A stretch of 64,000 nucleotides of DNA from Scandinavium sp036495715 (GTDB taxonomy: Bacteria > Pseudomonadota > Gammaproteobacteria > Enterobacterales > Enterobacteriaceae): NCBI GenBank assembly GCA_036495715.1, contig DASXML010000075.1, positions 1 to 64,000 of the forward strand, read 5' to 3'. A program made the position numbers and the translations under genes. Every line of letters starts with the position of its first letter. Positions within the stretch are counted from its first letter, which is position 1. The notes beneath the pieces are model-generated. The model did not search any database and was not told where the DNA came from. It was given only the letters and a program-made list of their open reading frames with translations. Positions 1-8,277 of the stretch are shown one piece after another.

Positions 1-202
1 CATCAACCGTCTGGGCCACACGTCAGCGAACCTGGCAAACATGAAAGACAACACCGACCTGGCGGCGGGCAACATCACTGATGCTGATTTCGCGACCGAA
101 GCGTCAAGCATGAGCCGTAACCAGATGCTGGCACAGACGTCTATGTCGATGCTGAAGCAGTCCAACAGCATGTCCGGCATGGTGATGTCCCTGCTGGGTT
201 AA
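1..202 (+). CDS. lafA: Lateral flagellin LafA, C-terminal fragment
   Basis: Only the last 66 codons are in the window, read from base 2 to a TAA at 200-202. The peptide (INRLGHTSANL... ending SGMVMSLLG) is the conserved C-terminal D0 helix of flagellins, with the typical NITDADFATEAS and QMLAQTSMSMLKQ segments. This helix packs in the filament core and carries the export and polymerisation contacts. The partner genes downstream (lafB to lafU) identify it as the filament subunit of a Flag-2 lateral system rather than polar/peritrichous FliC, although the 66 residues alone could not separate the two. Confidence 0.85.
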   Translation, partial: INRLGHTSANLANMKDNTDLAAGNITDADFATEASSMSRNQMLAQTSMSMLKQSNSMSGMVMSLLG

Positions 203-221
203 TCTTTACCGCCTTCGTAGT

Positions 222-251
222 AAAAAAACACCGCTGCATGGCGGTGTTTTT
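222..251 (+). terminator. Rho-independent terminator of lafA
   Basis: An 8-bp stem (AACACCGC/GCGGTGTT, 227-234 with 241-248) with a 6-nt loop is followed by a run of T and lies 20-50 bases after the flagellin stop. It separates the highly expressed filament gene from lafB. Confidence 0.85.
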
Positions 252-345
252 GTATCAACTGAATGACTTCCGCTTTTTGAGGTTTGGAAGGAAAGTTACC
301 TTCCCCTCCGTTTCTAATGCACTGATAAAAATACCTTTTAAACGT

Positions 346-360
346 TGGCACGATGCTTGC
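346..360 (+). promoter_or_regulatory. Sigma-54 promoter upstream of lafB
   Basis: TGGCAC-N5-TTGC is present with GG at 347-348 and GC at 359-360, exactly ten bases apart, which is the invariant -24/-12 spacing of RpoN promoters. A start of transcription about 12 bases after the GC would fall near 372, upstream of the AAGGAG ribosome-binding site and the lafB ATG at 399. Lateral flagellar systems carry a sigma-54 activator (LafK), so this site fits family biology. LafK itself is not in the window. Confidence 0.75.
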
Positions 361-398
361 AGTAAACCTGTGAGTGGGAAAGCCACAAGGAGAACATA

Positions 399-1700
399 AT
401 GACCGATATTAGCAGTCTTGATCCGCAAACCATGGCAACGCAGATGGCGACCTACGACATCATGACAACGCAGAGTTCGTTGTCTCGTCAGGCTTCGACC
501 CTGAGTGCACAGCAGAGCGCGCTGACAAAACTGAAATCAGCGTTGACTGATTTCCGTACCGCCATGAGCGGCCTTAACAAGTCGAATAACGGTATGTTGC
601 AGACCACGGCAACGATGAACCAGGAAGGTATCGCCTCGATAACCACCAACTCGGCGGCACGTAAAGGCAATTACAACATCGACGTCAAGCAATTGGCCAG
701 CGCACAGCAGATTGGTTTCAACGATCTGGACGATGACGCGGTGAAAAACGCGACCGGCGAGATGACCATCACTCTCGGTGAAGGTGATGATGCGACCAGC
801 TTTACGGTCAACATGGATGACGTAAATACCCTCGGGGAATTAACCGCACAGATCAACGGTTCAGAAGATAACTCTGGCGTAACCGCATCGCTGGTTCGTA
901 CCGACGGAAATGTGATGCTGATGCTCAGCAGCGATGATACCGGTGCGAAAAATACCATTGCACTGAGCGGCGCAGGATCGTCGGTATTGCAAAACGGTAC
1001 CGAGATTTCAAAAGCTCAGGATGCCGTGATCGGCATGGGTAGCCTCGAGTTTACGAACAGCACCAATAAGCTGGAAGGTATTGTTGACGGCGTCACCATC
1101 AACCTGACGGGCACCACTGAAGTCGGTAAACCATTGGTTATCAACATCGGTACTGATGAAGAAGAAACCAAAAACCAGGCTCAAGAATTCGTTGATGCGT
1201 ACAACACGCTGCAAAGTACGCTGGATTCACTGACGGCGACAGGCAGTGACAGTACGGCTCGTGGTGCCTTTGCGGGCGATGCCAACATGACTTCGTTAGA
1301 AAATACGATTAACAGCGTAATGCGTCAGAGTTATGGCAACCATCAGCTCAACGAGTTTGGTATCACGGCGGCGAGAGACGGCACGCTGGAAATTGACAAC
1401 GACAAGCTGGAAGCACAGCTAAACAAAGATCCGGAATCCTTTACCGAATTCTTTAACGGCAATGACGGCATGCTTAAAGCCGTCGATAAATCATTGGATC
1501 GTTATCTGAGCAACACCGATGGTTTGCTGAAGGGACAACAGGAAACACTGGATCGTAAGCAGAGCGATATTGATACCAAAAAAGACATGATGAACACCCG
1601 GTATGACAATGCCTACAGCCGGTATTTGACCCAGTTTACCCAACTGCAATCGACGATGATGCAAATTAACAACACCATGAGTATGTTTGGCTTAGCGTAA
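399..1700 (+). CDS. lafB: Lateral flagellar filament cap LafB (FliD)
   Basis: 433 residues, normal for FliD-type caps. The protein sits at the tip of the growing filament and folds flagellin monomers into place. The N-terminal segment (about residues 1-100) and the C-terminal 80 residues are the helical FliD_N and FliD_C regions. The middle is acidic and beta-rich (repeated DD and TD turns). The last stretch, with QSDIDTKKDMM and RYLTQFTQLQS, is the typical C-terminal coiled coil. The ATG follows AAGGAG by 7-8 bases and lies behind a sigma-54 promoter. It starts the operon that continues through lafC. Confidence 0.9.
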   Translation: MTDISSLDPQTMATQMATYDIMTTQSSLSRQASTLSAQQSALTKLKSALTDFRTAMSGLNKSNNGMLQTTATMNQEGIASITTNSAARKGNYNIDVKQLASAQQIGFNDLDDDAVKNATGEMTITLGEGDDATSFTVNMDDVNTLGELTAQINGSEDNSGVTASLVRTDGNVMLMLSSDDTGAKNTIALSGAGSSVLQNGTEISKAQDAVIGMGSLEFTNSTNKLEGIVDGVTINLTGTTEVGKPLVINIGTDEEETKNQAQEFVDAYNTLQSTLDSLTATGSDSTARGAFAGDANMTSLENTINSVMRQSYGNHQLNEFGITAARDGTLEIDNDKLEAQLNKDPESFTEFFNGNDGMLKAVDKSLDRYLSNTDGLLKGQQETLDRKQSDIDTKKDMMNTRYDNAYSRYLTQFTQLQSTMMQINNTMSMFGLA

Positions 1701-1715
1701 GGATCACAAAAGATT

Positions 1716-2111
1716 ATGTATGGAAACAACCAGGAAGGTTTCGGTCAGTATCAGCAATCCGATCTGGCAATTCAGGCCGCAGGAGCGAACCCACATCAGC
1801 TGGTTTTGATTCTGTTCAAAGGTCTAATGGATGAATTGGTTCGTGCGAAAAGCCACATTGCAGCGCGCCGCTTTGAACGCAAAGTTACCAGCGTCAATAA
1901 GTGCATTGATATTCTCAATGCACTGACCAGTGCGCTGGATTTTGAAAACGGGGGTGAGCTCGCGCTCACCCTCGCCAACCTCTATGACTACTGTGTCTAC
2001 CGTCTTTATGACGCCAGCCATAAATTGTCCATCGAAAGCATCGAAGAAGTTGAAAAGATCCTCAGCAACATCCGTGAAGGCTGGGAAAAGATGGGGCAGC
2101 AGAATGGATGA
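1716..2111 (+). CDS. lafC: Lateral flagellin export chaperone LafC (FliS)
   Basis: 131 residues, the size of FliS. This cytoplasmic chaperone binds the C-terminal D0 helix of flagellin and keeps it unfolded until export. The family features are visible: an N-terminal Y-rich segment (YGNNQEGFGQYQQSD), the ANPHQLVLILFKGLMD helix and a C-terminal WEKMG. It starts 15 bases after lafB and its end overlaps the next gene by 8 bases, so the two are translationally coupled. Confidence 0.9.
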   Translation: MYGNNQEGFGQYQQSDLAIQAAGANPHQLVLILFKGLMDELVRAKSHIAARRFERKVTSVNKCIDILNALTSALDFENGGELALTLANLYDYCVYRLYDASHKLSIESIEEVEKILSNIREGWEKMGQQNG

Positions 2112-2409
2112 GTTGGCCATTATTCCCTGGCTGGCTCGCGAACTGGAGAACGCGGCCAGCGGTAAAGAGTGGCCTAAGCTCCAGCAGGTCGATAAGCAAA
2201 TCGCCCTGCTTCTTAGTGATCTGAAAGGGCGACAACTTAGCCCTTCTATGACGGGCCAGTTAGCGGAACTGCGCACGTTGCACCGCAAGGTTTACCAGTA
2301 CTGTCAGCAGGAAAGTGACCTGCTGGAAGAAAAGATGGTGCTGGCACGTAAGAACAAGGAAGGCGCAAGCGCTTACGCAGCGTTTATACCCACGGAGGAC
2401 AATCGCTAA
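2104..2409 (+). CDS. lafD: Lateral flagellar chaperone LafD (FliT-like)
   Basis: 101 residues from the ATG at 2104, which overlaps the end of lafC. An upstream extension in the same frame only shadows lafC. It is an all-helical protein with an MDELAIIPWLARELENAA start and a QLAELRTLHRKVYQYCQQE helix, consistent with FliT-type chaperones that bind the filament cap FliD. FliT proteins are poorly conserved, so the assignment rests mainly on its place between fliS and fliK. The stop codon overlaps the next start (TAATG). Confidence 0.75.
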   Translation: MDELAIIPWLARELENAASGKEWPKLQQVDKQIALLLSDLKGRQLSPSMTGQLAELRTLHRKVYQYCQQESDLLEEKMVLARKNKEGASAYAAFIPTEDNR

Positions 2410-3545
2410 TGCAGCTGACTAAAGCCTTTATCTCCCCGGAGAGTGTCGGGAAAAATGTGCCATCGCTGCAAAATGCCGTGGCGTCGTCGGACAGCCCTGC
2501 AAAGCAGACGGCAGTGAATTATGCAACGGATGCTACGACCGGTAGCGATGTTGATACCGATGCCGGTTTCGATAATACGCTGGCAGCGCTGCTAACCGCG
2601 CTGACCAGCAAAGGTGACAGTAACGGCGCACAGCGCAGTGAAAAACGCGCAGAGGCTGACGAAAAGCAGCCCGTGAAGGATGCGGAAAATACCGAGGATG
2701 CCGGCGCGGCGATTCTGGAAGCATTGCTGACGGCCAGCCAGCACCCCGTGACATCGACACCGCTGAAAAGCAGTGGCGAAGGTGTTAGGCAGAAAGGGGA
2801 CGCGCAGGCGATACAAACTCTGGATGCCACCACTGTGCGTCCAACACAACTTTCAGCATTACAGGCTCAGGTCGCACAGCCACAAAGCGATGAAACAACG
2901 CCTGTGAGTTCGAAAACGGACTCGAAGGATGTGGCAAGCGCTAGTGTGAAGCAGCTCATGACCCAACCGCTGGCTGTGTCAGCTCAGGATATGGCTGCGT
3001 TGCAAGGTGGCACCAGCAGTCCAACGACTGGCGTAACGACATCGGCAATCAGTTCGCAGGATACCGCTTTGCAAGCGACCGGTACGGATGCAAACAACCG
3101 TTTCTCATTACCTGCAGTCAAGCTGAGTGATGAAGGAAGTCGTTGGTCAGATCAATTGCAATCTGCATTGGGTGATCGCCTGCAATTACAGGTAAAAGAC
3201 AAAATTCAGCACGCGACTATTCGCCTCGATCCGCCGGATATGGGGAAAATTGATATCTCCATGCAGATCGAAAATGGGCGGATGCAGGTGCATATCCAGG
3301 CCAACCATGGCGAGGTTTACCGATCTCTGCAACAGATTAGCCATGAGTTGCGTCAGAGCCTGGTTGAGCAAAATTTTGTCCAGGTCAACGTCCAGGTTTC
3401 TTCACAACACCCCGGACAGCAGCAGGGGCAGCGTCAAAATGCGTTTGCTGAACTGAGCGAGTCAGTATTAGCCGGGTCGGACATGGCAGGTGACGAGCAA
3501 TATTCATCTCATCAGGATGATGAGTCGATTTTATTGAAAGTGTAG
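2409..3545 (+). CDS. lafE: Lateral flagellar hook-length control LafE (FliK)
   Basis: 378 residues. FliK is exported and measures hook length, then switches export from hook to filament subunits. The N-terminal two thirds are low-complexity and rich in A, S, T, Q and D, as expected for the ruler part. The C-terminal Flg_hook domain (about residues 245-340) is clear, with ATIRLDPPDMGKIDISM, a GRMQVHIQANHGEV segment and LRQSLVEQNF. It overlaps lafD by one base. Confidence 0.88.
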   Translation: MQLTKAFISPESVGKNVPSLQNAVASSDSPAKQTAVNYATDATTGSDVDTDAGFDNTLAALLTALTSKGDSNGAQRSEKRAEADEKQPVKDAENTEDAGAAILEALLTASQHPVTSTPLKSSGEGVRQKGDAQAIQTLDATTVRPTQLSALQAQVAQPQSDETTPVSSKTDSKDVASASVKQLMTQPLAVSAQDMAALQGGTSSPTTGVTTSAISSQDTALQATGTDANNRFSLPAVKLSDEGSRWSDQLQSALGDRLQLQVKDKIQHATIRLDPPDMGKIDISMQIENGRMQVHIQANHGEVYRSLQQISHELRQSLVEQNFVQVNVQVSSQHPGQQQGQRQNAFAELSESVLAGSDMAGDEQYSSHQDDESILLKV

Positions 3546-3558
3546 TGAGTCTAAAAAA

Positions 3559-4029
3559 ATGACAATGAAAAAAGTAGCTCTGGGTCTTATTGGTGCCGCC
3601 ATTATTTCGGTACTCACCGCCGTTATTACCATTTTTGGTATGCAAATGCTGGCCAAAAATGGTGTGGACCTTAAAAAAGGTCCCGATATTTTCTCCAGCA
3701 AAGATGAGGGAAAGCCAAAGAAATTTGTCGAAGTGAAAAACGTCGTTGTGACGTTACAGAGCGAAATCAGTGGTCAGCATTACCTGTTGATGGATCTCGC
3801 CTTTGCCTCAACGGAAGAAGAGGCTGTTAAAAAAGTGACCGCATTGTCTCCAGTTTTGCGTGGGGTAACAGTGTCTCTGCTTTCCCCTATGGATTATGAC
3901 AAATTGCGTGAAATGCCGATGGATACCGTCCGCCAGAAATTATTGGCGGCATACACCGAGCGGCTGAATAAATTGCATTCTCCAAAACCTTTCTCCGATG
4001 TAATTATCAGCAAAATGGTTTACCAGTAA
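3559..4029 (+). CDS. lafF: Lateral flagellar basal body protein LafF (FliL)
   Basis: 156 residues. A short cytoplasmic start is followed by one membrane helix (about residues 6-30: VALGLIGAAIISVLTAVIT) and a periplasmic domain. FliL forms a ring around the stator and stabilises torque generation. The C-terminal LNKLHSPKPFSDVIISKMVYQ matches the end of the FliL domain. It lies 13 bases after lafE and 15 before lafS. Confidence 0.85.
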   Translation: MTMKKVALGLIGAAIISVLTAVITIFGMQMLAKNGVDLKKGPDIFSSKDEGKPKKFVEVKNVVVTLQSEISGQHYLLMDLAFASTEEEAVKKVTALSPVLRGVTVSLLSPMDYDKLREMPMDTVRQKLLAAYTERLNKLHSPKPFSDVIISKMVYQ

Positions 4030-4044
4030 TATTATTGTGGCGTA

Positions 4045-4746
4045 ATGAAAATGATGGATTTTATTGCCAAAGATAAACTGACGGCAGCCGAGGAGGCGAA
4101 GTATGTTAACGCCTGGTTGCCACTGGTCCATAAAATGATTAAGCAACTTGCTTATCAGACCAACAGTGTTATCGACAGGGATGATATGGAACAAATTGCC
4201 TTGATGGGGCTGCTGACGGCACTGCGTCGTTACGGACATCCTGATGAGCAATTTGCGTCCTACGCGGCTCAACGTATTCGTGGCGCTATTCTCGATGAAC
4301 TTCGTCAGCTTGACTGGCGACCTCGTCGTTTGCGTCAAAAGACGCACAAAATTAATGATGAAATTCGCCAGATAGCCCGCGAACTGGGAAGAACTCCTAC
4401 GTTTGAGGATATTGAAGCGAAATTATCGATCACTGCAGAAGAATATCAGGAGCATCTGCAACTGGATTGCGCAAGTTCTCTGGAAAGCCTCGACGATTTG
4501 CTCAGCAAAGGCGTTCAGGGCGGCTCCATGCATACCCGACTGCTCGAAGATGACGTGATAACGAGTAAAACGTTACACAAGTCCATCGCCAGTCTGGATG
4601 AGCGGGAGCAACTGATCCTGACGCTCTATTACCAGAAAGAATTGAGTCTGAAAGAAATCGCGCTGGTGCTTGATCTCACCGAGGCGCGTATTTGTCAGCT
4701 CAATAAAAAGATTACTGAAAAAATTCAATCGTATTTCCAGAAGTGA
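4045..4746 (+). CDS. lafS: Lateral flagellar sigma factor LafS (sigma-28, FliA-like)
   Basis: 233 residues, close to FliA. It would direct RNA polymerase to late lateral-flagellar promoters such as lafA. Region 2 is visible (DRDDMEQIALMGLLTALRRY, then FASYAAQRIRGAILDELR). Region 3 follows, and region 4 carries the helix-turn-helix near the C-terminus (LDEREQLILTLYYQKELSL, then EIALVLDLTEARICQL). Several ATGs cluster at the start (4045, 4051, 4054) and none has a strong ribosome-binding site, so the first residues are uncertain. No anti-sigma factor FlgM is in the window. Confidence 0.9.
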   Translation: MKMMDFIAKDKLTAAEEAKYVNAWLPLVHKMIKQLAYQTNSVIDRDDMEQIALMGLLTALRRYGHPDEQFASYAAQRIRGAILDELRQLDWRPRRLRQKTHKINDEIRQIARELGRTPTFEDIEAKLSITAEEYQEHLQLDCASSLESLDDLLSKGVQGGSMHTRLLEDDVITSKTLHKSIASLDEREQLILTLYYQKELSLKEIALVLDLTEARICQLNKKITEKIQSYFQK

Positions 4747-4753
4747 ACCCTTT

Positions 4754-5623
4754 ATGCAGAAACTATTAGGCCTTTCCCTCATTATTGCGTGCGTTGCCGG
4801 TGGCTTTATTTATTCAGGCGGCAACCTGATGGCCCTCTGGGCACCCGGTGAAATTCTCATCATTCTCGGCGCTGCGCTGGGCGCGATGGTGCTGGCAAAC
4901 CCGAAGAACGTATTGGCCGAAATGCTGCGTCAGCTGCGTGGCATCATGCAGAAAAATGAGCAGACAGAAGAGTATCAGCGCCAGTTGCTGATGCTGCTGT
5001 ACGAATTGTTGGAACTGGTGCAGGACGGTGGTCTGAAAACGCTGGATGAGCACATTGAAGTTCCTGAAAACAGCCCACTTTTCCAGAAATACCCACTGCT
5101 GTTGCAGGAAAAAGCATTGATTACCTTTATCTCCGATAACTTCCGTTTGATGGCGATGGGGAAAATCAATGAGCACGAACTGGAAGGTTTGCTTGAACAA
5201 GAGCTGGTTGCGATGGAAGAGTCGTTACTGCAGCCATCACGTTCGCTGCAACGTATCGCAGAGGCAATGCCTGGTTTTGGTATCTGTGCGGCAGTACTCG
5301 GAATCATCATCACCATGCAGTCCATTGACGGTTCTATTGCTGAAGTGGGCGCGAAAGTTGCGCACGCACTGGTTGGCACATTCCTCGGTGTATTCTTCTG
5401 TTATTGCTTTATGGATCCCATTGCCAGCGCAATGGAACAGCGTACCAAGACTAAAATGGCGGTACTGGAATGTGTTCGTACCGTGCTGGTTAACCATGTT
5501 GCAGGCAAACCTACGCTGCTGGCCGTGGATGCGGGTCGCAAAATGTTGCCGCTCGACGCTAAACCGACCTTTGCTCGCCTCGACAGTTGGGTTAATCGAA
5601 TGGTAGGTGAGGCTGATGCGTAA
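4754..5623 (+). CDS. lafT: Lateral flagellar stator LafT (MotA)
   Basis: 289 residues from the ATG at 4754. A longer frame starting at 4670 only shadows lafS. MotA forms the pentameric proton channel with MotB and pushes on the rotor. Two N-terminal membrane helices (LLGLSLIIACVAGGFIYSGG and GEILIILGAALGAMVLANP), a large cytoplasmic loop with SDNFRLMAMGKI, and two C-terminal membrane helices (about residues 170-220) are present. The stop codon overlaps lafU by 8 bases. Confidence 0.92.
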   Translation: MQKLLGLSLIIACVAGGFIYSGGNLMALWAPGEILIILGAALGAMVLANPKNVLAEMLRQLRGIMQKNEQTEEYQRQLLMLLYELLELVQDGGLKTLDEHIEVPENSPLFQKYPLLLQEKALITFISDNFRLMAMGKINEHELEGLLEQELVAMEESLLQPSRSLQRIAEAMPGFGICAAVLGIIITMQSIDGSIAEVGAKVAHALVGTFLGVFFCYCFMDPIASAMEQRTKTKMAVLECVRTVLVNHVAGKPTLLAVDAGRKMLPLDAKPTFARLDSWVNRMVGEADA

Positions 5624-6563
5624 TAACGAGGGCCACACTACCATCATCAAACGCTCTTCCCGTAAAGGGCACCATGCTCACCACGGCGGTGCGTGGAAAG
5701 TGGCGTTTGCCGATTTTACCCTCGCGATGATGGCGTTGTTTATGGTGCTGTGGATCATGGGGGCGATTAAGCAGGAGAAAACGCAGTCTCTTATTCAGTC
5801 ACAGGAAGGCAGCTCCGTTTTCAATGGCAATAATATTTCGCCTGTTAGTCAGGAATTTGGCAGCGGCGCCCAAATGAGTCTGATGTCGACGAACACCAAA
5901 AGCAATGCTCTGCCACCTAAACCGCGTAACAGTGCGGATACGGTCAATATCGGAAAGGTCAAACTTTCCGAATTATTGAAGAATGAAGGCAAAAGCAATG
6001 ATGGGGGTAAATCGACTCAACGTTACGAGCTGGACGACCTGGCGCGGATCATTATGCGCATTACGGATTCCTATCATGCGCAGTCGAATTTACAGATAGA
6101 TATTGTGCCTCAGGGCTTGCGTATCCTCATTACCGATGACAGCAAGCGGGAAATGTTCCAGCGCGGTAGCGCTAAAATCACCCCGTTCTTCTATAAGTTG
6201 CTCAACGAGTTCGCGCCCGCGCTGAATAAAGTCGACAACAAGATAATGATCACCGGCCACACCGATGCCACGAAATACAAAAATGGCAAAGGCTATAACA
6301 ACTGGAATTTGTCCGGTGAGCGTGCACTCCAGGCTCGTTCTGTACTGGCGGGCTCCGGACTGGAATCCGGAAAGATTATCCAGGTCAGCGGTTTGGCTGA
6401 CGGGATGTTGCTCGACGAGGAAAACCCGCTTAGCTCGGTCAATCGGCGGATTGAAATCATGGTGCTAACCCATTCAGCCAGCGATGCGCTGTATAAATTC
6501 TTCGGTTCACATGGCGAAAAAGTGATTAAACCGATAACCGAGAAAATCGCACAAGGAAAGTAG
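5616..6563 (+). CDS. lafU: Lateral flagellar stator LafU (MotB)
   Basis: 315 residues from the ATG at 5616 (an in-frame GTG at 5607 is less likely). The N-terminal membrane helix FADFTLAMMALFMVLWIMG holds the aspartate equivalent to the proton-binding Asp of E. coli MotB. The C-terminal OmpA-like peptidoglycan-binding domain (about residues 180-290) has the MITGHTDATKY motif and a VNRRIEIMVL end. lafU survives only as a remnant in E. coli K-12. Here it is full length. Confidence 0.92.
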   Translation: MRNNEGHTTIIKRSSRKGHHAHHGGAWKVAFADFTLAMMALFMVLWIMGAIKQEKTQSLIQSQEGSSVFNGNNISPVSQEFGSGAQMSLMSTNTKSNALPPKPRNSADTVNIGKVKLSELLKNEGKSNDGGKSTQRYELDDLARIIMRITDSYHAQSNLQIDIVPQGLRILITDDSKREMFQRGSAKITPFFYKLLNEFAPALNKVDNKIMITGHTDATKYKNGKGYNNWNLSGERALQARSVLAGSGLESGKIIQVSGLADGMLLDEENPLSSVNRRIEIMVLTHSASDALYKFFGSHGEKVIKPITEKIAQGK

Positions 6564-6575
6564 CGAGTCAGGACA

Positions 6576-7358
6576 ATGTGGAACGTCATAAAATCGTCTA
6601 AAAATGTATCTTCGCTCACGCTGGCAACGCGCCTGTTCTGCGGGCTGCTGGCTGTCTGGCTGGTGTTGTCACCCACGGATGCCTTCGCGAAGAAGAAGCA
6701 CACCAGTGTGAAAAGTAAAAAGCCTGTCTCAACCAAAGTGGTGGATAAAAAAGTACAGGCGCGGATAAACAACCGCAAACGGCTGATGGCAAAATCGCGG
6801 CTCAGGTTGGCGAATGTGCCACCGACGCCAGAACAGAAACGCCGGGATTCGGAGAAGAAGCGTATAGAGCGTGCAGAGAACCGCGAATATTTGACCGATC
6901 AGGTTAACTGGAAGCCCGGAGCGCTGGGTCGTCAATGGCCGTTGGTGCAAATGAGCGAGCAGATGGAACACTCGCTGATGAAGGTGATTGTGAATCTCAA
7001 AAAGCAGCTCGGTAAACCCTATGTCTGGGGAGGGGCTTCACCGAAAGCGGGCTTTGATTGCAGCGGTCTGGTTTGGTATGCCTATACCTCAACCACCAAA
7101 CAAAAAATGCCGCGTACTGCGCATGGCATGTTTACGTCCAAAAACTTTAAACATGTTAAACAGAAAAAACTGCATCGTGGCGATCTGGTGTTTTTCGGCA
7201 TCCATAAAAAAAATAAAGCAGACCACGTTGGCGTTTATCTGGGCGACGGGAAATTTATTGAAGCGCCACGTACGGGGTTAAATGTCCGTATCAGCTATCT
7301 CGCGGACAATTTCTGGCAGGATCATTACCTTGGTTCTCGCAGGGTGATTTACAACTAA
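6576..7358 (+). CDS. Secreted NlpC/P60 peptidoglycan hydrolase
   Basis: 260 residues. A signal sequence (hydrophobic stretch about residues 15-37, AFA cleavage-like end) is followed by a Lys/Arg-rich linker (about 40-105) and a C-terminal NlpC/P60 cysteine peptidase domain (about 135-258). The catalytic set looks like Cys162 (FDCSGL), His217 (DHVGVYLG) and Glu229 (FIEAPRTG), i.e. Cys-His-Glu as in RipA rather than the Cys-His-His of Spr. It would cut stem-peptide bonds in the periplasm. It starts 12 bases after lafU and so probably belongs to the flagellar operon, perhaps opening the wall for lateral basal bodies (inference). Confidence 0.85.
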   Translation: MWNVIKSSKNVSSLTLATRLFCGLLAVWLVLSPTDAFAKKKHTSVKSKKPVSTKVVDKKVQARINNRKRLMAKSRLRLANVPPTPEQKRRDSEKKRIERAENREYLTDQVNWKPGALGRQWPLVQMSEQMEHSLMKVIVNLKKQLGKPYVWGGASPKAGFDCSGLVWYAYTSTTKQKMPRTAHGMFTSKNFKHVKQKKLHRGDLVFFGIHKKNKADHVGVYLGDGKFIEAPRTGLNVRISYLADNFWQDHYLGSRRVIYN

Positions 7359-7396
7359 ATCAACTCTGTTGAGACGGTTTTAAATTGAGGAGTGGC

Positions 7397-8152
7397 ATGT
7401 TCAACTCAACGGAAAGAATTATAAAGAAAGTTTCAAACAATCAAAAACCACTTCCTATCGAAATTTGGTTTCAGCCTTTATTTCAACTATCTCATTTTAA
7501 GTGTGTTGGAGGAGAGGTACTCGTTCGTGGAAAATATCTCAATGAATCAATTCTACCTTTTCAATTCATTATTCAATTAGAAGAGCATGGCGAGGGTATT
7601 GTTAATCTCGGACACTTTGTTGTCGAGACATCATTCAAATATATAAATAAGTTTCTTTCGGTTACAAGTGATAACAGATTATATAATATTAATGTGTCCA
7701 GAGTTGAACTTGAACGAGAAAATTATGCCGATACGGTTATTGCTATGGGGAGTGAGTCTTTAATATCACCTGCAAGCATTATTCTTGAAATTACAGGCAA
7801 TGACAGCGATCTTGCGGAGCATATGATCTCCAATCTTAATACGTTACAGAGTCATGGGTTTAATATCGCCTGGGGTGATGTTTGTGGTCTTGATGATTTT
7901 GTAATGAAAAATGAAATATTCTCAGGGCGTTATATCAAATTAGACCGCAGTCTATTAGCCAGTGCGCGGTTGCAGGAAGCCAGTAAGATCATACATGAAG
8001 CCCACAAATTAAATATAACCATTATTGCAGAAGGGGTTCAGACGATGAATCAGGTTTCATTCTTGCTTAAGGAAAACGTTACTTTGGGACAAGGGTATCT
8101 TTTCTCGCGACCTATTCCGAAAGAAATGTACAGTGCCAAATTCGGTTCGTAA
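7397..8152 (+). CDS. Stand-alone degenerate EAL-domain protein
   Basis: 251 residues from the ATG at 7397 behind GAGGAG. The whole protein is one EAL domain with no sensor. Retained: the motif glutamate (GGEVLVR), INVS, LEIT, KLD, AEGV and the QGYLFSRP end. Altered: the DDFGTGYSSL loop reads GDVCGLDDF, losing the first metal-binding Asp, and AEGVET reads AEGVQT. Phosphodiesterase activity is therefore doubtful; c-di-GMP binding or protein binding is possible. Size and architecture recall YdiV/RflP, the EAL-like anti-FlhDC factor, and the gene lies 38 bases after the end of the lateral flagellar operon. Base composition is AT-rich relative to the laf genes. Confidence 0.8.
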   Translation: MFNSTERIIKKVSNNQKPLPIEIWFQPLFQLSHFKCVGGEVLVRGKYLNESILPFQFIIQLEEHGEGIVNLGHFVVETSFKYINKFLSVTSDNRLYNINVSRVELERENYADTVIAMGSESLISPASIILEITGNDSDLAEHMISNLNTLQSHGFNIAWGDVCGLDDFVMKNEIFSGRYIKLDRSLLASARLQEASKIIHEAHKLNITIIAEGVQTMNQVSFLLKENVTLGQGYLFSRPIPKEMYSAKFGS

Positions 8153-8190
8153 TTATATCGACAATTATCGTTAGGGGATAACACTAGCTA

Positions 8191-8216
8191 GAAGAGAAAA
8201 GCCACAGCCTGTGGCT
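8191..8216 (-). terminator. Terminator between EAL and GGDEF genes
   Basis: Perfect 7-bp inverted repeat (AGCCACA/TGTGGCT, 8200-8206 with 8210-8216). Read on the - strand it is followed by TTTCTCTT, so it should end transcription of the - strand cyclase gene, whose stop is about 60 bases before it. Confidence 0.55.
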
Positions 8217-8277
8217 GTGACTCTATAGTGTTATGGGCGATTAAAGCTAATGTGTAACCAATGCATTCATTTCATCA

